Shown here: positions 9,545-18,146 of the stretch, in pieces | Position numbering within the stretch: position 1 is the first letter of the stretch | Layout: each line of letters begins with the position of its first letter | Assembly (NCBI GenBank): GCA_964584305.1 | Contig: CAZOZL010000004.1 | Coordinates: 248,001 to 312,000, forward strand | Direction: 5' to 3' | Length of the DNA stretch: 64,000 nucleotides | DNA from: SB11 sp964584305 | GTDB taxonomy: Bacteria; Bacteroidota; Bacteroidia; UBA8524 | Position numbers and translations under genes: made by a program | Notes under the pieces: generated by a model | What the model was told of the DNA's origin: nothing | Database searches by the model: none | What the model saw: only the letters and a program-made list of their open reading frames with translations

Positions 9545-10645
9545 TTAGCTTAAAACTAAGCTCGTTTCTCCATATTCTTTACCATTTACTACGATGGTTA
9601 TTTTATGCTCGCCCGCATAGTGTTTACGGGTTGATAAATCATGGAAACGTAAGGTTCTGTTAAAGTTTATTTTCTTGTTTGGTTCATAGGTGTTTTCGGT
9701 AATTTTAAACAGTTTTCGGTTAGTACTTCCATTAGCTTTTACATAATACACCCCGTATTCTACTCGCAACTTGGTGGTTTTTTTTTCTTTTAGGCTAATG
9801 GAGAAGTCAAGCGTAGCACTATCGCCCATTTTTATTTTTTCAGGATTTATTTTAATGTCATTCACCACTACTTTTATATTTTGTGGCATTCCAAAAATAT
9901 TTAAAGCTGTTTCATTACCTTGTTTCAATAGGGTGCGGCTTCCGTGTTTTATCACCCAGTTGGTAGTTACGTGTTTCCCTTGCCAGCGTTTTATAATGCG
10001 TATAACAGTTTCGGGATTATCTTTAGCAATATCGTTTAGGTTATTGGCTACACTTCGGCGCACGGTTTCAGCACCATCTTGTTTTAGGTTTTCTAAAATA
10101 GGTACAATAAGAGTGGGGTCTTTTTTAAATACTGACAAAGCCATTGCCCATGGCAAACGTGGGCGGCTACCCTCACTACTCAATCTGCGTACATAAGGGT
10201 TGGGGTGTTTACTCCATGCCAACATTTGCACCATAGTTTGAGGGTATTTTATTATAAATGGACGTATGGCAAATTCTGCACTGGCATATTGGGTAATTTT
10301 TTCCAATGCTTTCATGCTATTTTTATAATCATCAATGCCGTATAGTTCTACATAATCAGGCAAAAACATATGTAGAAAATCTAATTGCCCTTCTTTCCCG
10401 TTCAGCAAGGTGTCAGTTATATTAATAAGCTGTTGCGATGCTTTTTCAAAATCAGTTGATAAAAAATTGTGCAGTACCACCGCTACATGGCGCATACGTT
10501 GTTTCAACTCAAAGATATTCCACTCTTTGCTAAATATTTGTTGGGTAAATGCTTGTTTATCAAAGCCTTTTATTGTTTTTAATAATACGTTACCAAACGT
10601 ATCAAAAAAGGTGGGGCTATATAGGTTTTTTAAAGGTTCGGGCAT
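9545..10645 (-). CDS. AlkC-type DNA alkylation repair glycosylase
   Basis: A 366-residue protein of the HEAT-like-repeat DNA glycosylase superfamily, which excises alkylated bases such as N3-methyladenine. The N-terminal 255 residues are helical repeats with the family's MLAWSKHPNPYVRRLSSEG and VRRSVANNLNDIAKDNP segments. An Ig-like beta domain follows (about 265-366), ending GKEYGETSLVLS; this architecture is known for AlkC rather than AlkD. A TTTG-N17-TATCTTTG promoter lies only 4 bases before the ATG, so the message may be leaderless. Confidence 0.87.
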   Translation of the reverse strand: MPEPLKNLYSPTFFDTFGNVLLKTIKGFDKQAFTQQIFSKEWNIFELKQRMRHVAVVLHNFLSTDFEKASQQLINITDTLLNGKEGQLDFLHMFLPDYVELYGIDDYKNSMKALEKITQYASAEFAIRPFIIKYPQTMVQMLAWSKHPNPYVRRLSSEGSRPRLPWAMALSVFKKDPTLIVPILENLKQDGAETVRRSVANNLNDIAKDNPETVIRIIKRWQGKHVTTNWVIKHGSRTLLKQGNETALNIFGMPQNIKVVVNDIKINPEKIKMGDSATLDFSISLKEKKTTKLRVEYGVYYVKANGSTNRKLFKITENTYEPNKKINFNRTLRFHDLSTRKHYAGEHKITIVVNGKEYGETSLVLS

Positions 10646-10649
10646 AGTG

Positions 10650-10657
10650 CAAAGATA
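10650..10657 (-). promoter_or_regulatory. -7 box TATCTTTG for the AlkC-type gene
   Basis: On the minus strand, perfect TAnnTTTG with TTTG 17 bases upstream (10675-10678). Only 4 bases separate the box from the ATG at 10645. Confidence 0.6.
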
Positions 10658-10795
10658 ATTTTAGAATTACTCAGCAAACATTTTAGATGGTTTTTTAATA
10701 CACTATTTTAAACTTACCCTGTAAAGTATGCTCGTTTGCTTCACACAACAAATAAATTCTATAAACACAAACCTGTAAGTATGGGTATATATCTA

Positions 10796-10803
10796 TAAAT
10801 TCG
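10796..10803 (+). promoter_or_regulatory. -7 box TAAATTCG for the aldehyde dehydrogenase gene
   Basis: The TAnnTTCG variant of the -7 box, 20 bases before the ATG at 10824. Confidence 0.4.
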
Positions 10804-10823
10804 CAGAAAAATTACTCAAAAAA

Positions 10824-12380
10824 ATGACTTCTTCAGCTTCAACATTCAACATAAAAGAAATACTAAATACACTTGGCGTAAAAGAGTTAAACGATGCTGC
10901 CAGTACTGGGCAAGTTTGGGGACACCCAATGAACCCTGAAATACGTGAAATATACTCGCCTGTTGATGGTGAGTTAATTGCCAAAGTGAGCATGGCAACT
11001 GAAAATGAATACAATTTTGTGGTAGGCAAAGCACAAGATGCCTTTGAAATATGGCACAAAATGCCTGCCCCAAAACGTGGGGAAATTGTGCGCCAATACG
11101 GTAATAAATTGCGCGAGTATAAAGACCCATTGGGTAGGCTGGTAAGTTATGAAATGGGTAAAATATACCAAGAGGGCTTAGGGGAAGTACAAGAAATGAT
11201 AGATATCTGCGATTTTGCAGTAGGCTTATCTCGCCAGCTTAATGGGCTAACTATGCATAGCGAACGCCCAAACCATAGAATGTATGAACAATACCATCCA
11301 CTGGGTATAGTGGGTATAATATCGGCTTTTAATTTTCCTGTGGCAGTGTGGAGTTGGAACGCTATGATAGCCGCCGTTTGTGGTGATGTGAGTATATGGA
11401 AACCATCAGAAAAAACACCTTTAACGGCTGTTGCTTGTATGAATTTGATGGCAGATGTATTAAAGGATAATAATTTACCAGAAGGTATTTTTAATATGCT
11501 TATTGGTGATTATAAAATTGGTGAATTAATGAGCCACGATGAGCGGATGCCTTTAGTATCAGCAACAGGCTCTACCCGTATGGGTAAAAAAGTAGGGGCA
11601 GCTGTGGGTGCTAGGTTAGGAAAATCATTGTTAGAACTGGGCGGAAACAATGCCATTATTATTAGTGAAAATGCTAATTTAGATATTGCCCTTCGGGCAG
11701 TAATATTTGGTGCGGCAGGTACTTGCGGGCAGCGTTGCACATCAACCCGCCGTATAATAGTGCATACAGATATTTATGATAATTTTAAAAATTTATTGGC
11801 AAAGGCTTACCCGCAATTACGTATAGGTAATTCGCTAAATCCCGATACTTTGGTAGGTCCTTTAATTGATAAAGATGCCGTAAATAGTTATACTAATGCT
11901 ATTGCCCAAATTAAAGAACAAGGGGGCACTATACTTTGTGGTGCTGAGGTATTGAGTGGAGAGAAATATGCTTCTGGCTGCTATGTAAAACCTACTATTG
12001 CCGAGGTAGAAAACCATTACCCAATTGTGCAAGCCGAAACTTTTGCGCCTATTTTGTATATGATTAAATATACTAACCTTGAAGAAGCAATAGCCCTACA
12101 AAACGGAGTGAAACAAGGATTAAGTTCGGCTATATTCTCTACCAATATGTTAGAAACCGAGCAATTCCTTACACATTGGGGTAGCGATTGCGGCATAGCT
12201 AATGTAAATATAGGCACATCAGGTGCTGAAATTGGAGGTGCTTTTGGTGGTGAAAAAGAAACAGGCGGAGGGCGCGAAAGCGGCTCTGATGCTTGGAAAA
12301 TATATATGCGCCGCCAAACAAATACTATAAATTACGGTAGCGAACTTCCCTTGGCACAAGGCTTACATTTTGATATTTAA
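10824..12380 (+). CDS. Antiquitin-type (ALDH7) alpha-aminoadipic semialdehyde dehydrogenase
   Basis: A 518-residue NAD-dependent aldehyde dehydrogenase. It resembles the ALDH7/antiquitin clade closely: LLELGGNNAII (catalytic Glu), AGTCGQRCTSTRR (catalytic Cys near residue 305), VNVNIGTSGAEIGGAFGGEK, and a C-terminus ESGSDAWKIYMRR ... LPLAQG. That clade oxidises alpha-aminoadipic semialdehyde to alpha-aminoadipate in lysine breakdown, so this substrate is inferred. No other lysine-catabolism gene is adjacent. The protein is full length. Confidence 0.9.
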   Translation: MTSSASTFNIKEILNTLGVKELNDAASTGQVWGHPMNPEIREIYSPVDGELIAKVSMATENEYNFVVGKAQDAFEIWHKMPAPKRGEIVRQYGNKLREYKDPLGRLVSYEMGKIYQEGLGEVQEMIDICDFAVGLSRQLNGLTMHSERPNHRMYEQYHPLGIVGIISAFNFPVAVWSWNAMIAAVCGDVSIWKPSEKTPLTAVACMNLMADVLKDNNLPEGIFNMLIGDYKIGELMSHDERMPLVSATGSTRMGKKVGAAVGARLGKSLLELGGNNAIIISENANLDIALRAVIFGAAGTCGQRCTSTRRIIVHTDIYDNFKNLLAKAYPQLRIGNSLNPDTLVGPLIDKDAVNSYTNAIAQIKEQGGTILCGAEVLSGEKYASGCYVKPTIAEVENHYPIVQAETFAPILYMIKYTNLEEAIALQNGVKQGLSSAIFSTNMLETEQFLTHWGSDCGIANVNIGTSGAEIGGAFGGEKETGGGRESGSDAWKIYMRRQTNTINYGSELPLAQGLHFDI

Positions 12381-12398
12381 TATTGTTTTAGTGGGTTA

Positions 12399-13382
12399 AT
12401 GCCTATCACAAAAAAGCATATCGTTACTTGCACTATTGCATTTATTCTTATTTTGACTTGCTACAAAAGCAAAGCTCAAAATATAGAAAAATGTGGTATG
12501 CGCCCATACACCCCTTTACAGGTTTTGTATGGGCGCATACCCCAAAAATAAACAACCTTAAAGCATCTATTTATGGTAGCAGTATTGATTTTAGATTTAA
12601 AACTGCTACCTATAAACAATGGCATAGACTATACCAGCAACCCACTTGGGGCGTGCGGTTTTATTACGCATATTTGGGCAGTCCCAATATAGTAGGGGCT
12701 GCTTATGGTATTTTACCCTATATAGAACTACCTGTTATTAAAAAAAATAAATGGGCATGGAGTATTAGAGGGTCAACGGGTTTGGGCTATATAACAAAAC
12801 CTTTTAATGCGGTTGATAATCCTACTAATGCTACTGTAGGTTCAGCCATTAATGCTAATATGGGTGCGCACGGTGTTTTAAGTGTTTTTCTTAACCCACA
12901 TACAGAAATCACGCTAATGGGGGGTATTACCCATTTTTCTAACGGTAATACTAAGCTACCCAACTGGGGCTTAACTTACCCGATGCCACATTGGGACTCA
13001 CCTATTATTTAGGCAAAAAAGTAGTGGGAAAGGAAGCACCAGATAATCTGGATATTTTTGACACGTTGAAACACGAGTATAGCATTACTTTAATAGGTGG
13101 CGGTAAAACACTAGTTTTTTATATACCAATTGGGTAATACCTGTATCGTTTCAGTTTAAATATACCCGTCGTTTATCAACCAAAAGTAAACTGGGCGGTG
13201 GTATAGATTTGTTTTATGATGAAGGAAATTTCTTTTCAGAACAAAATATAAGAAGAAATGGTTTTGAAAACGCATTTGAAGCAGGTTTAAAAATCTCGTA
13301 TGAATTAAAAATAAATCGCTTATCGTTTATAAGTGATGCAGGCATTTTCTTGCAGCAGGTTTCAACCTGCCGCAATTCATAA
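12399..13382 (+). pseudogene. Decayed acyloxyacyl hydrolase (PagL-like lipid A deacylase)
   Basis: Pieces of one outer-membrane deacylase lie in three shifting frames. A signal peptide from the ATG at 12399 (MPITKKHIVTCTIAFILILT, ending KA-Q) is in one frame. The body from about 12490 (GFVWAHTPKINNLK, GVRFYYAYLGSPNIVGAAYG, ITHFSNGN) is in the frame of 12428. From about 12970 the next part (LPDATLGLTYYLGKK) needs one extra A at about 12974. From about 13105 the last part (TNWVIPVSFQFKYTRR, LGGGIDLFYDEG) needs another shift near a T6 run. The end is replaced by repeat R1 copy B. The intact family has a His-Ser catalytic pair; HFSNG here fits. Sequencing error is the alternative for single shifts, but three make decay more likely. 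Confidence 0.8.
12495..12541. repeat. Perfect 16-bp inverted repeat inside the pseudogene
   Basis: GGTATGCGCCCATACA (12495-12510) and its exact reverse complement TGTATGGGCGCATACC (12526-12541) are separated by 15 bases. The right arm encodes the conserved VWAHT part of the hydrolase; the left arm sits where the reading frame is lost. There is no T-tract, so it is not a terminator. Confidence 0.9.
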
Positions 13383-13429
13383 CCTTAAACAAAAACTTTA
13401 TGTATAAAATGGTCATAAATGCCTATTTG
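13352..13429 (+). repeat. Dispersed repeat R1, copy B
   Basis: Begins with the palindrome GCAGGTTTCAACCTGC (13355-13370), then CGCAATTCATAACC ... ACTTTATGTATAAAAT ... AATGCCTATTTG. It truncates the acyloxyacyl hydrolase remnant and supplies a spurious ATG (13400) in frame with the CAP-domain gene downstream. Confidence 0.75.
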
Positions 13430-13515
13430 CTAAAGGCTTATTTTTTTTTGGTCTTTACTTTTTTGCTTGTTGATATATTAATAACAATACAACCCTTACC
13501 TGAACGTTATTCTTA

Positions 13516-13523
13516 TAACTTCG
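13516..13523 (+). promoter_or_regulatory. -7 box TAACTTCG for the CAP-domain gene
   Basis: TAnnTTCG-type box, 8 bases before the ATG at 13532. Its position argues that translation starts at 13532 (or 13541) and not at the ATG at 13400. Confidence 0.45.
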
Positions 13524-13531
13524 CAAAACCT

Positions 13532-15808
13532 ATGCGCACTATGATATGGCTCGTTTTATTTCAATTTATTGCTGGTGCAATGAATGCACAGTATAAAGAC
13601 TACCCCAAACTTGAAAAACTTTTTTTGGCAGAGAAGTACAACAAGTGCATTAGCAAAGCAGGAAAATATGCTAAAAAAAATCGTAAAGAATTAATACCAC
13701 AGGTATATATAATGAAAAGCTGGCTAAAAATTAGTGAGGACTATAATCACAAAGCCTATAAAAGAGCGATAAATAAAGCCATAACAGCAGCACGAAGAAT
13801 TAGACGTAAAGATGTTGATGATGTACTTTACGATAAATACACTGATGATTTTATTGATTTACAATTAAAAGCCTTTGAAAAAGCGGATGCTGATGTTGCT
13901 GATGGAAAGTGTAACAAAGCCATTAGAATTTATAATAAATTAAACGAAATTTTTGACGATGCAGCCAGTGCCTACAAAAAAAGTGTATGCCTTTTGGAAA
14001 ATGATTTTAAAAAGAAAGAAGGTTTTATATTACTACGCAATACCATGCTGCGCTTGTATAGCCTCTATAAAAAAGGAGAATACTATGCTACATTGCCCGC
14101 AGGGTTCGCTCGCCTGTCAAAAGAATACTTAGCCCGTCGGTATTTTGTAAATGCCGAAGGAACGCTAAAAAGAGGAGTCGAGGTTTTTCCAAACGATACA
14201 TCGCTACGCAACGAAGCAGTGCGACAAGCAACTTTGCAGTACAATGCACTTGTAACATCAGACTATGAAAAAGATTTATTAAAACTACACACAAAACTAC
14301 TTTGGGTAAACAGTAATTTTAAAAACTACCCTCCCGCCGAAGCCATGTTAAAGGAAACGGACAGGCGCATTATACTACAGTACATAAAGTTTGAATACAC
14401 CACCACCGATAAAGTAATGGGTTTTATCCAGCAAATACAAAAGCAAAACCCACAACAAAATACTCATGATAGCATTAGCGAGTACTTAATATCGCTCTAC
14501 AACCACAAAGATATTCGCCGTATTTACGGTGCATTAAACAATCTTACCAATACCCTAATTTCTTTTAATAAAACACCTGCTACTAAAGCTAATTTGCCCA
14601 TAGCCAAGTATGTTTTTAATTTTATTTTAAACAAAGGTAATTATGAGGTAGCCGCCCACTTTATTAAACAAGCGAAAAAACTATATCCCAAAGACAGAAA
14701 GATGTTAAAAGCCATGCAACAATCGCTTGAAAATATTTTAATAGAGTTGCTTACTGATATAGAAAAAGATGAGGTTGCAATAGACTTGGCAAAGAAGTTT
14801 ACAAGCATTGCCCCAAAAAATAAAAAATTAACACAATTAGAACAACAACTATATATTGATGTATTAAACCAGCATAGTAGTGACAGCAATTACTCGGCAT
14901 TTTTTACCATAGCCAATAGAGGTTTAGCTCGTTTCCCAACCAATGCAGCCATAAAAAAGCTAAAAAAAGAAATGGTGGTAAAAGATTTTAAGCAAAACTA
15001 TATTCCTAATCTTATTACCAATTATAAAGAGATGAAGGTGATTACCCATACACCCACCTGCACACACGGTAAGGTAGCACCTGCGGCAAACACTAAATTT
15101 ATTAATTTATTAAACTATTTGCGTCGCCAAGCGGGCGTATATGATAGTTGTTTTTTAGATGGTGAATTAAACGAGATGGCGCAACAAGCATCGCTAATGA
15201 TGAAGATAAGAAATACCATAAGCCACAGCCCCGATAGTACTTGGAAATGCTATACATGGAAAGGGAAAAAAGCAGCAGGTAGTAGTAATTTATCGTTTGG
15301 TCACGCTGGTACAGATGCTTTATTGGGGCAAATGGAAGATAACGGACTTGGTAATGGCTCGGTGGGGCATCGCAGGTGGATATTGAACCCGCTAAACAAA
15401 GTATTTGGACATGGCAGTACCAGCAATACCATGACTTTATACGTTTTTGGAAAATACTTTAAAAATGACCCTATAAAAAACCAAAACCCTGATTGGGATG
15501 ATACGCAATTTATAAGCTGGCCACCAAAAGACTATGCCCCGCTTACCTTAGTGCCCAAGCGTTGGAGTTTCTCATTAGAAAACGCCGATTTTGGCAAAGC
15601 AAAAATTAGTGTAACAAAAAAAGGGAAACGTGTAAAAATTAGACCTGAAAAAGTGAGTAATGGCTACGCCCTAAATACCTGTGTATGGCAAATGAAAACA
15701 CCTATAAAAGCAGGCGATGTTTACAAAATAATTATTAAAAATGTTGGGGTGCTAAACCAAAGCAAACCTAAAACATTTACCTATACTATTGAGGTGTTAG
15801 ATTTGTAG
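13532..15808 (+). CDS. Secreted CAP-domain (SCP/PR1) protein with long helical N-terminal region
   Basis: A 758-residue exported protein. The open frame extends back to 13400, but that part lies in repeat R1 and upstream of a -7 box; the signal peptide (MRTMIWLVLFQFIAGAMNA-Q) starts at 13532. Residues 25-490 are Lys-rich and helical with TPR-like spacing (AEKYNKCISKAGKYAKK, FNFILNKGNYEVAAHFIKQA). The C-terminal CAP domain (about 520-640) has the expected FINLLNYLRRQAG, SHSPDS, GHAGTDALL and GSVGHRRWILNP. A beta-rich tail follows. CAP domains bind lipids or cleave peptides in different families; the role here is unknown. It converges on the next gene with 4 bases between stops. Confidence 0.82.
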   Translation: MRTMIWLVLFQFIAGAMNAQYKDYPKLEKLFLAEKYNKCISKAGKYAKKNRKELIPQVYIMKSWLKISEDYNHKAYKRAINKAITAARRIRRKDVDDVLYDKYTDDFIDLQLKAFEKADADVADGKCNKAIRIYNKLNEIFDDAASAYKKSVCLLENDFKKKEGFILLRNTMLRLYSLYKKGEYYATLPAGFARLSKEYLARRYFVNAEGTLKRGVEVFPNDTSLRNEAVRQATLQYNALVTSDYEKDLLKLHTKLLWVNSNFKNYPPAEAMLKETDRRIILQYIKFEYTTTDKVMGFIQQIQKQNPQQNTHDSISEYLISLYNHKDIRRIYGALNNLTNTLISFNKTPATKANLPIAKYVFNFILNKGNYEVAAHFIKQAKKLYPKDRKMLKAMQQSLENILIELLTDIEKDEVAIDLAKKFTSIAPKNKKLTQLEQQLYIDVLNQHSSDSNYSAFFTIANRGLARFPTNAAIKKLKKEMVVKDFKQNYIPNLITNYKEMKVITHTPTCTHGKVAPAANTKFINLLNYLRRQAGVYDSCFLDGELNEMAQQASLMMKIRNTISHSPDSTWKCYTWKGKKAAGSSNLSFGHAGTDALLGQMEDNGLGNGSVGHRRWILNPLNKVFGHGSTSNTMTLYVFGKYFKNDPIKNQNPDWDDTQFISWPPKDYAPLTLVPKRWSFSLENADFGKAKISVTKKGKRVKIRPEKVSNGYALNTCVWQMKTPIKAGDVYKIIIKNVGVLNQSKPKTFTYTIEVLDL

Positions 15809-15812
15809 AGTA

Positions 15813-17231
15813 TTATTTCCCTCTACCCTGCACCATTATTAATACTGTGTAGATTAAGATTTTAATATCTACTGCAAGGCTAATATTTTCTATATACAAA
15901 AGGTCGAACTTTAGGCGTTCTATCATCTGTTTCACGTTTTCGGCATAGCCGTATTTTACCTGCCCCCAACTGGTAATACCAGGGCGCACTTTGTGCAAAT
16001 GCTTGTACTGGGGTGCTTCTTTAACAATTAAGTCTATAAAATGCTGACGTTCGGGGCGTGGACCTACCAAACTCATATCGCCTACTATTACATTAAAAAA
16101 CTGGGGAATTTCATCCAATCGGGTTTTACGTAAAAAACGACCTATTGGGGTTACTCTGTTATCTTTTTCTTTTGCTAACTGTGGTCCACTTTTTTCGGCA
16201 TCTACCTGCATACTGCGAAACTTAATAATTTTAAACGGTTTACCGTGCCAGCCTATACGTTCTTGCAAATAGAATATCGCTCCTTTTGAAGTGAAACGAA
16301 CTGCCAGTGCTATTGCCAAAAACAACGGAAATCCTACCAGTATAACAAAAATCGAGAAAAAAATATCAATCAACCGTTTAGCAGATTGCTGCCATACAGG
16401 CATTATTTCTGTTTTTATTTCAATAAGCGGTGGTCCAAGTATATGATTTACCCGCACAGTACCCGATATAATATCGTACATATCAGGAATAATTTTAATT
16501 TTTACCCTTTCGCCTTCCAGCTCGTTCATTATGCTTTGCAGCAAATAATGCTCTGATGTTTCAATAGCTATAATTACCTCTTGTATCTCTTTATCAGTAA
16601 TTACCTTTTTTATATCTAATACGCTACCCAAACAGGCTAAATACCCTCCAAACTTGCCTTTTCCATCTTTTTCAGTTTTTATAAATCCTTTAAAAAAGAA
16701 CCCTTCTGATTTTTTTCTCTCTTCCAAATCATTATATAAATCTAAAGCTCTTTGGTTGCTGCCAATTACCAACGTATTAAAACCATAAATACGTTTCTGT
16801 ATTTTTCGTTTTGTGCTTGTAGCTATGGTATAGCGGGGTATAACTGTTAAAAAAAATTGCAGACCAAACAATACTAAAAACGATTTATAATAATCGGTAT
16901 AGGAGTTTACATAATCATCTAACAAAAGAAAAAAGAATAATAATAAAACCCCTAAAATACTGGTGTTAAAGGCATATACAATATCTCTTAACCGTGAACG
17001 CACAACTATCTCTTTATAGTTGCCCGTGAGTGTGTACATTATCAACCAACAAAGCGGTACGAACAATAGCCCCTTAAACAGGGTAGTATCATTAGGTTCA
17101 AATGGAATATCAAACCCGAAAATTGATGATTCAATGTATTTTTTGCGGTAAACAAAAAATAATGTCCATGTAGCTGCCGAAGCTAAAAAATCCCAAAATA
17201 TGTAGGTAAAGCGCAGTTTGGCTTTATTCAC
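15813..17231 (-). CDS. Polyprenyl-phosphate sugar-1-phosphate transferase (exopolysaccharide initiation)
   Basis: A 472-residue inner-membrane enzyme that moves a sugar phosphate from a nucleotide sugar to undecaprenyl phosphate, the first step of capsule or exopolysaccharide synthesis. Four hydrophobic segments lie in residues 10-140. A Rossmann-like region (VIGSNQRAL, about 170) and a fifth membrane segment (about 290-312, FFSIFVILVGFPLFLAIALA) follow. The catalytic domain has KIIKFRSM, TRLDEIPQFFNV and MSLVGPRPE, ending QGRGK. No other polysaccharide gene is adjacent except possibly the oxidoreductase upstream. It overlaps the lipoprotein gene by 8 bases. Confidence 0.92.
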   Translation of the reverse strand: MNKAKLRFTYIFWDFLASAATWTLFFVYRKKYIESSIFGFDIPFEPNDTTLFKGLLFVPLCWLIMYTLTGNYKEIVVRSRLRDIVYAFNTSILGVLLLFFFLLLDDYVNSYTDYYKSFLVLFGLQFFLTVIPRYTIATSTKRKIQKRIYGFNTLVIGSNQRALDLYNDLEERKKSEGFFFKGFIKTEKDGKGKFGGYLACLGSVLDIKKVITDKEIQEVIIAIETSEHYLLQSIMNELEGERVKIKIIPDMYDIISGTVRVNHILGPPLIEIKTEIMPVWQQSAKRLIDIFFSIFVILVGFPLFLAIALAVRFTSKGAIFYLQERIGWHGKPFKIIKFRSMQVDAEKSGPQLAKEKDNRVTPIGRFLRKTRLDEIPQFFNVIVGDMSLVGPRPERQHFIDLIVKEAPQYKHLHKVRPGITSWGQVKYGYAENVKQMIERLKFDLLYIENISLAVDIKILIYTVLIMVQGRGK

Positions 17232-18090
17232 GATACATTAGTTTTAAATTATCTAAAAACACTTCTCCCAAAATACTTTCATCGCCATTTACAGCTCTAA
17301 AATATACTCGATACTTTGTCCCTGGGGGAGCATTTATTAGCTCATCGTTTAGATATACGTATGCTTTTTGCCATGTACCATTAGTAGCAAATGGGCGAAC
17401 CGAGGGTAAAATAGACCTTGAGCCCGATGTGGTATGCTCAACTAATCCCACCGTAATAGCTATTGATGATTTATAGTGAAATTCTAAATAAATATCACGC
17501 CTATCACGAGGCAAGGTAAACTGATCTTGTGTTTCGATACTAAAAAAAGGGTCTATAATATTGCCCATATTTATATAGGCATATAGTGAGGTATCTACCC
17601 CAACCCCTCTACTTTTAGTAATAAAAATAGTATCAATAGTACTTTGGTTAGTATCTACCATTATAGATTTGGTGTTGGCATTAAAATCATCCAACCACTC
17701 AAATTTTGTATTGCTTTGATACCTAAAAACAGGGCTAACGGTATCTACTTCCCCTTCTACCAAAACGGCACTTTCAAAATAGCCACCCATTAGGCTATAA
17801 TTTACCAAACCTTCGCGTGCAAAGCGTTTTATAAATGGGCGTACTTCTATTGTGAAACTTCCTTTTCTTAATACTGGAAAGGTAACTGGGACTTCAAAAA
17901 TTCCTTCTAAATTATCGTTAATATAAATACCCACATGGTTAATATTTTGCAGGTCTGTACCTTGCCCGTTGCCTACCTTAAATGTTGGTTTTTTAACGTG
18001 TATATAGGCGGGTATCTCAATATCTTTTTTACAAGAATTAAGAAATACGCCAAAAGAAAACAGCACTAAAAAAAAAATATTTTTACGCAT
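17224..18090 (-). CDS. Lipoprotein of unknown function
   Basis: A 288-residue lipoprotein. The signal peptide ends in the lipobox FLNSC (lipidated C20), followed by KK. The rest is predicted beta-rich; the C-terminal half (about 130-288: FEWLDDFNANTK, DIYLEFHYKSS, KAYVYLNDEL, YRVYFRAVNG, FLDNLKL) looks like a jelly-roll fold as seen in carbohydrate-binding modules, but I recognise no named family. Its stop overlaps the start of the sugar transferase gene, so the two are cotranscribed and probably serve the same envelope polysaccharide process (inference). A -7 box lies 8 bases upstream. Confidence 0.75.
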   Translation of the reverse strand: MRKNIFFLVLFSFGVFLNSCKKDIEIPAYIHVKKPTFKVGNGQGTDLQNINHVGIYINDNLEGIFEVPVTFPVLRKGSFTIEVRPFIKRFAREGLVNYSLMGGYFESAVLVEGEVDTVSPVFRYQSNTKFEWLDDFNANTKSIMVDTNQSTIDTIFITKSRGVGVDTSLYAYINMGNIIDPFFSIETQDQFTLPRDRRDIYLEFHYKSSIAITVGLVEHTTSGSRSILPSVRPFATNGTWQKAYVYLNDELINAPPGTKYRVYFRAVNGDESILGEVFLDNLKLMYRE

Positions 18091-18098
18091 AAGGGATA

Positions 18099-18106
18099 CA
18101 AAAATA
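18099..18106 (-). promoter_or_regulatory. -7 box TATTTTTG for the lipoprotein/sugar transferase pair
   Basis: Perfect TAnnTTTG on the minus strand, with TATCCCTT (8 bases) between box and ATG at 18090. It implies a very short leader. Confidence 0.55.
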
Positions 18107-18146
18107 TGATTATTTAAACAGACAACGAAAAAACAATGATTGTGGA

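Noticed and set aside
12428..13012. Open frame of 194 codons as an intact gene
   Set aside because: It lacks a signal peptide and C-terminus; both exist in neighbouring frames, so it is only the middle of the frameshifted acyloxyacyl hydrolase.
13400..13531. N-terminal extension of the CAP-domain protein
   Set aside because: This part lies in repeat R1 and upstream of a -7 box; the true signal peptide begins at 13532.
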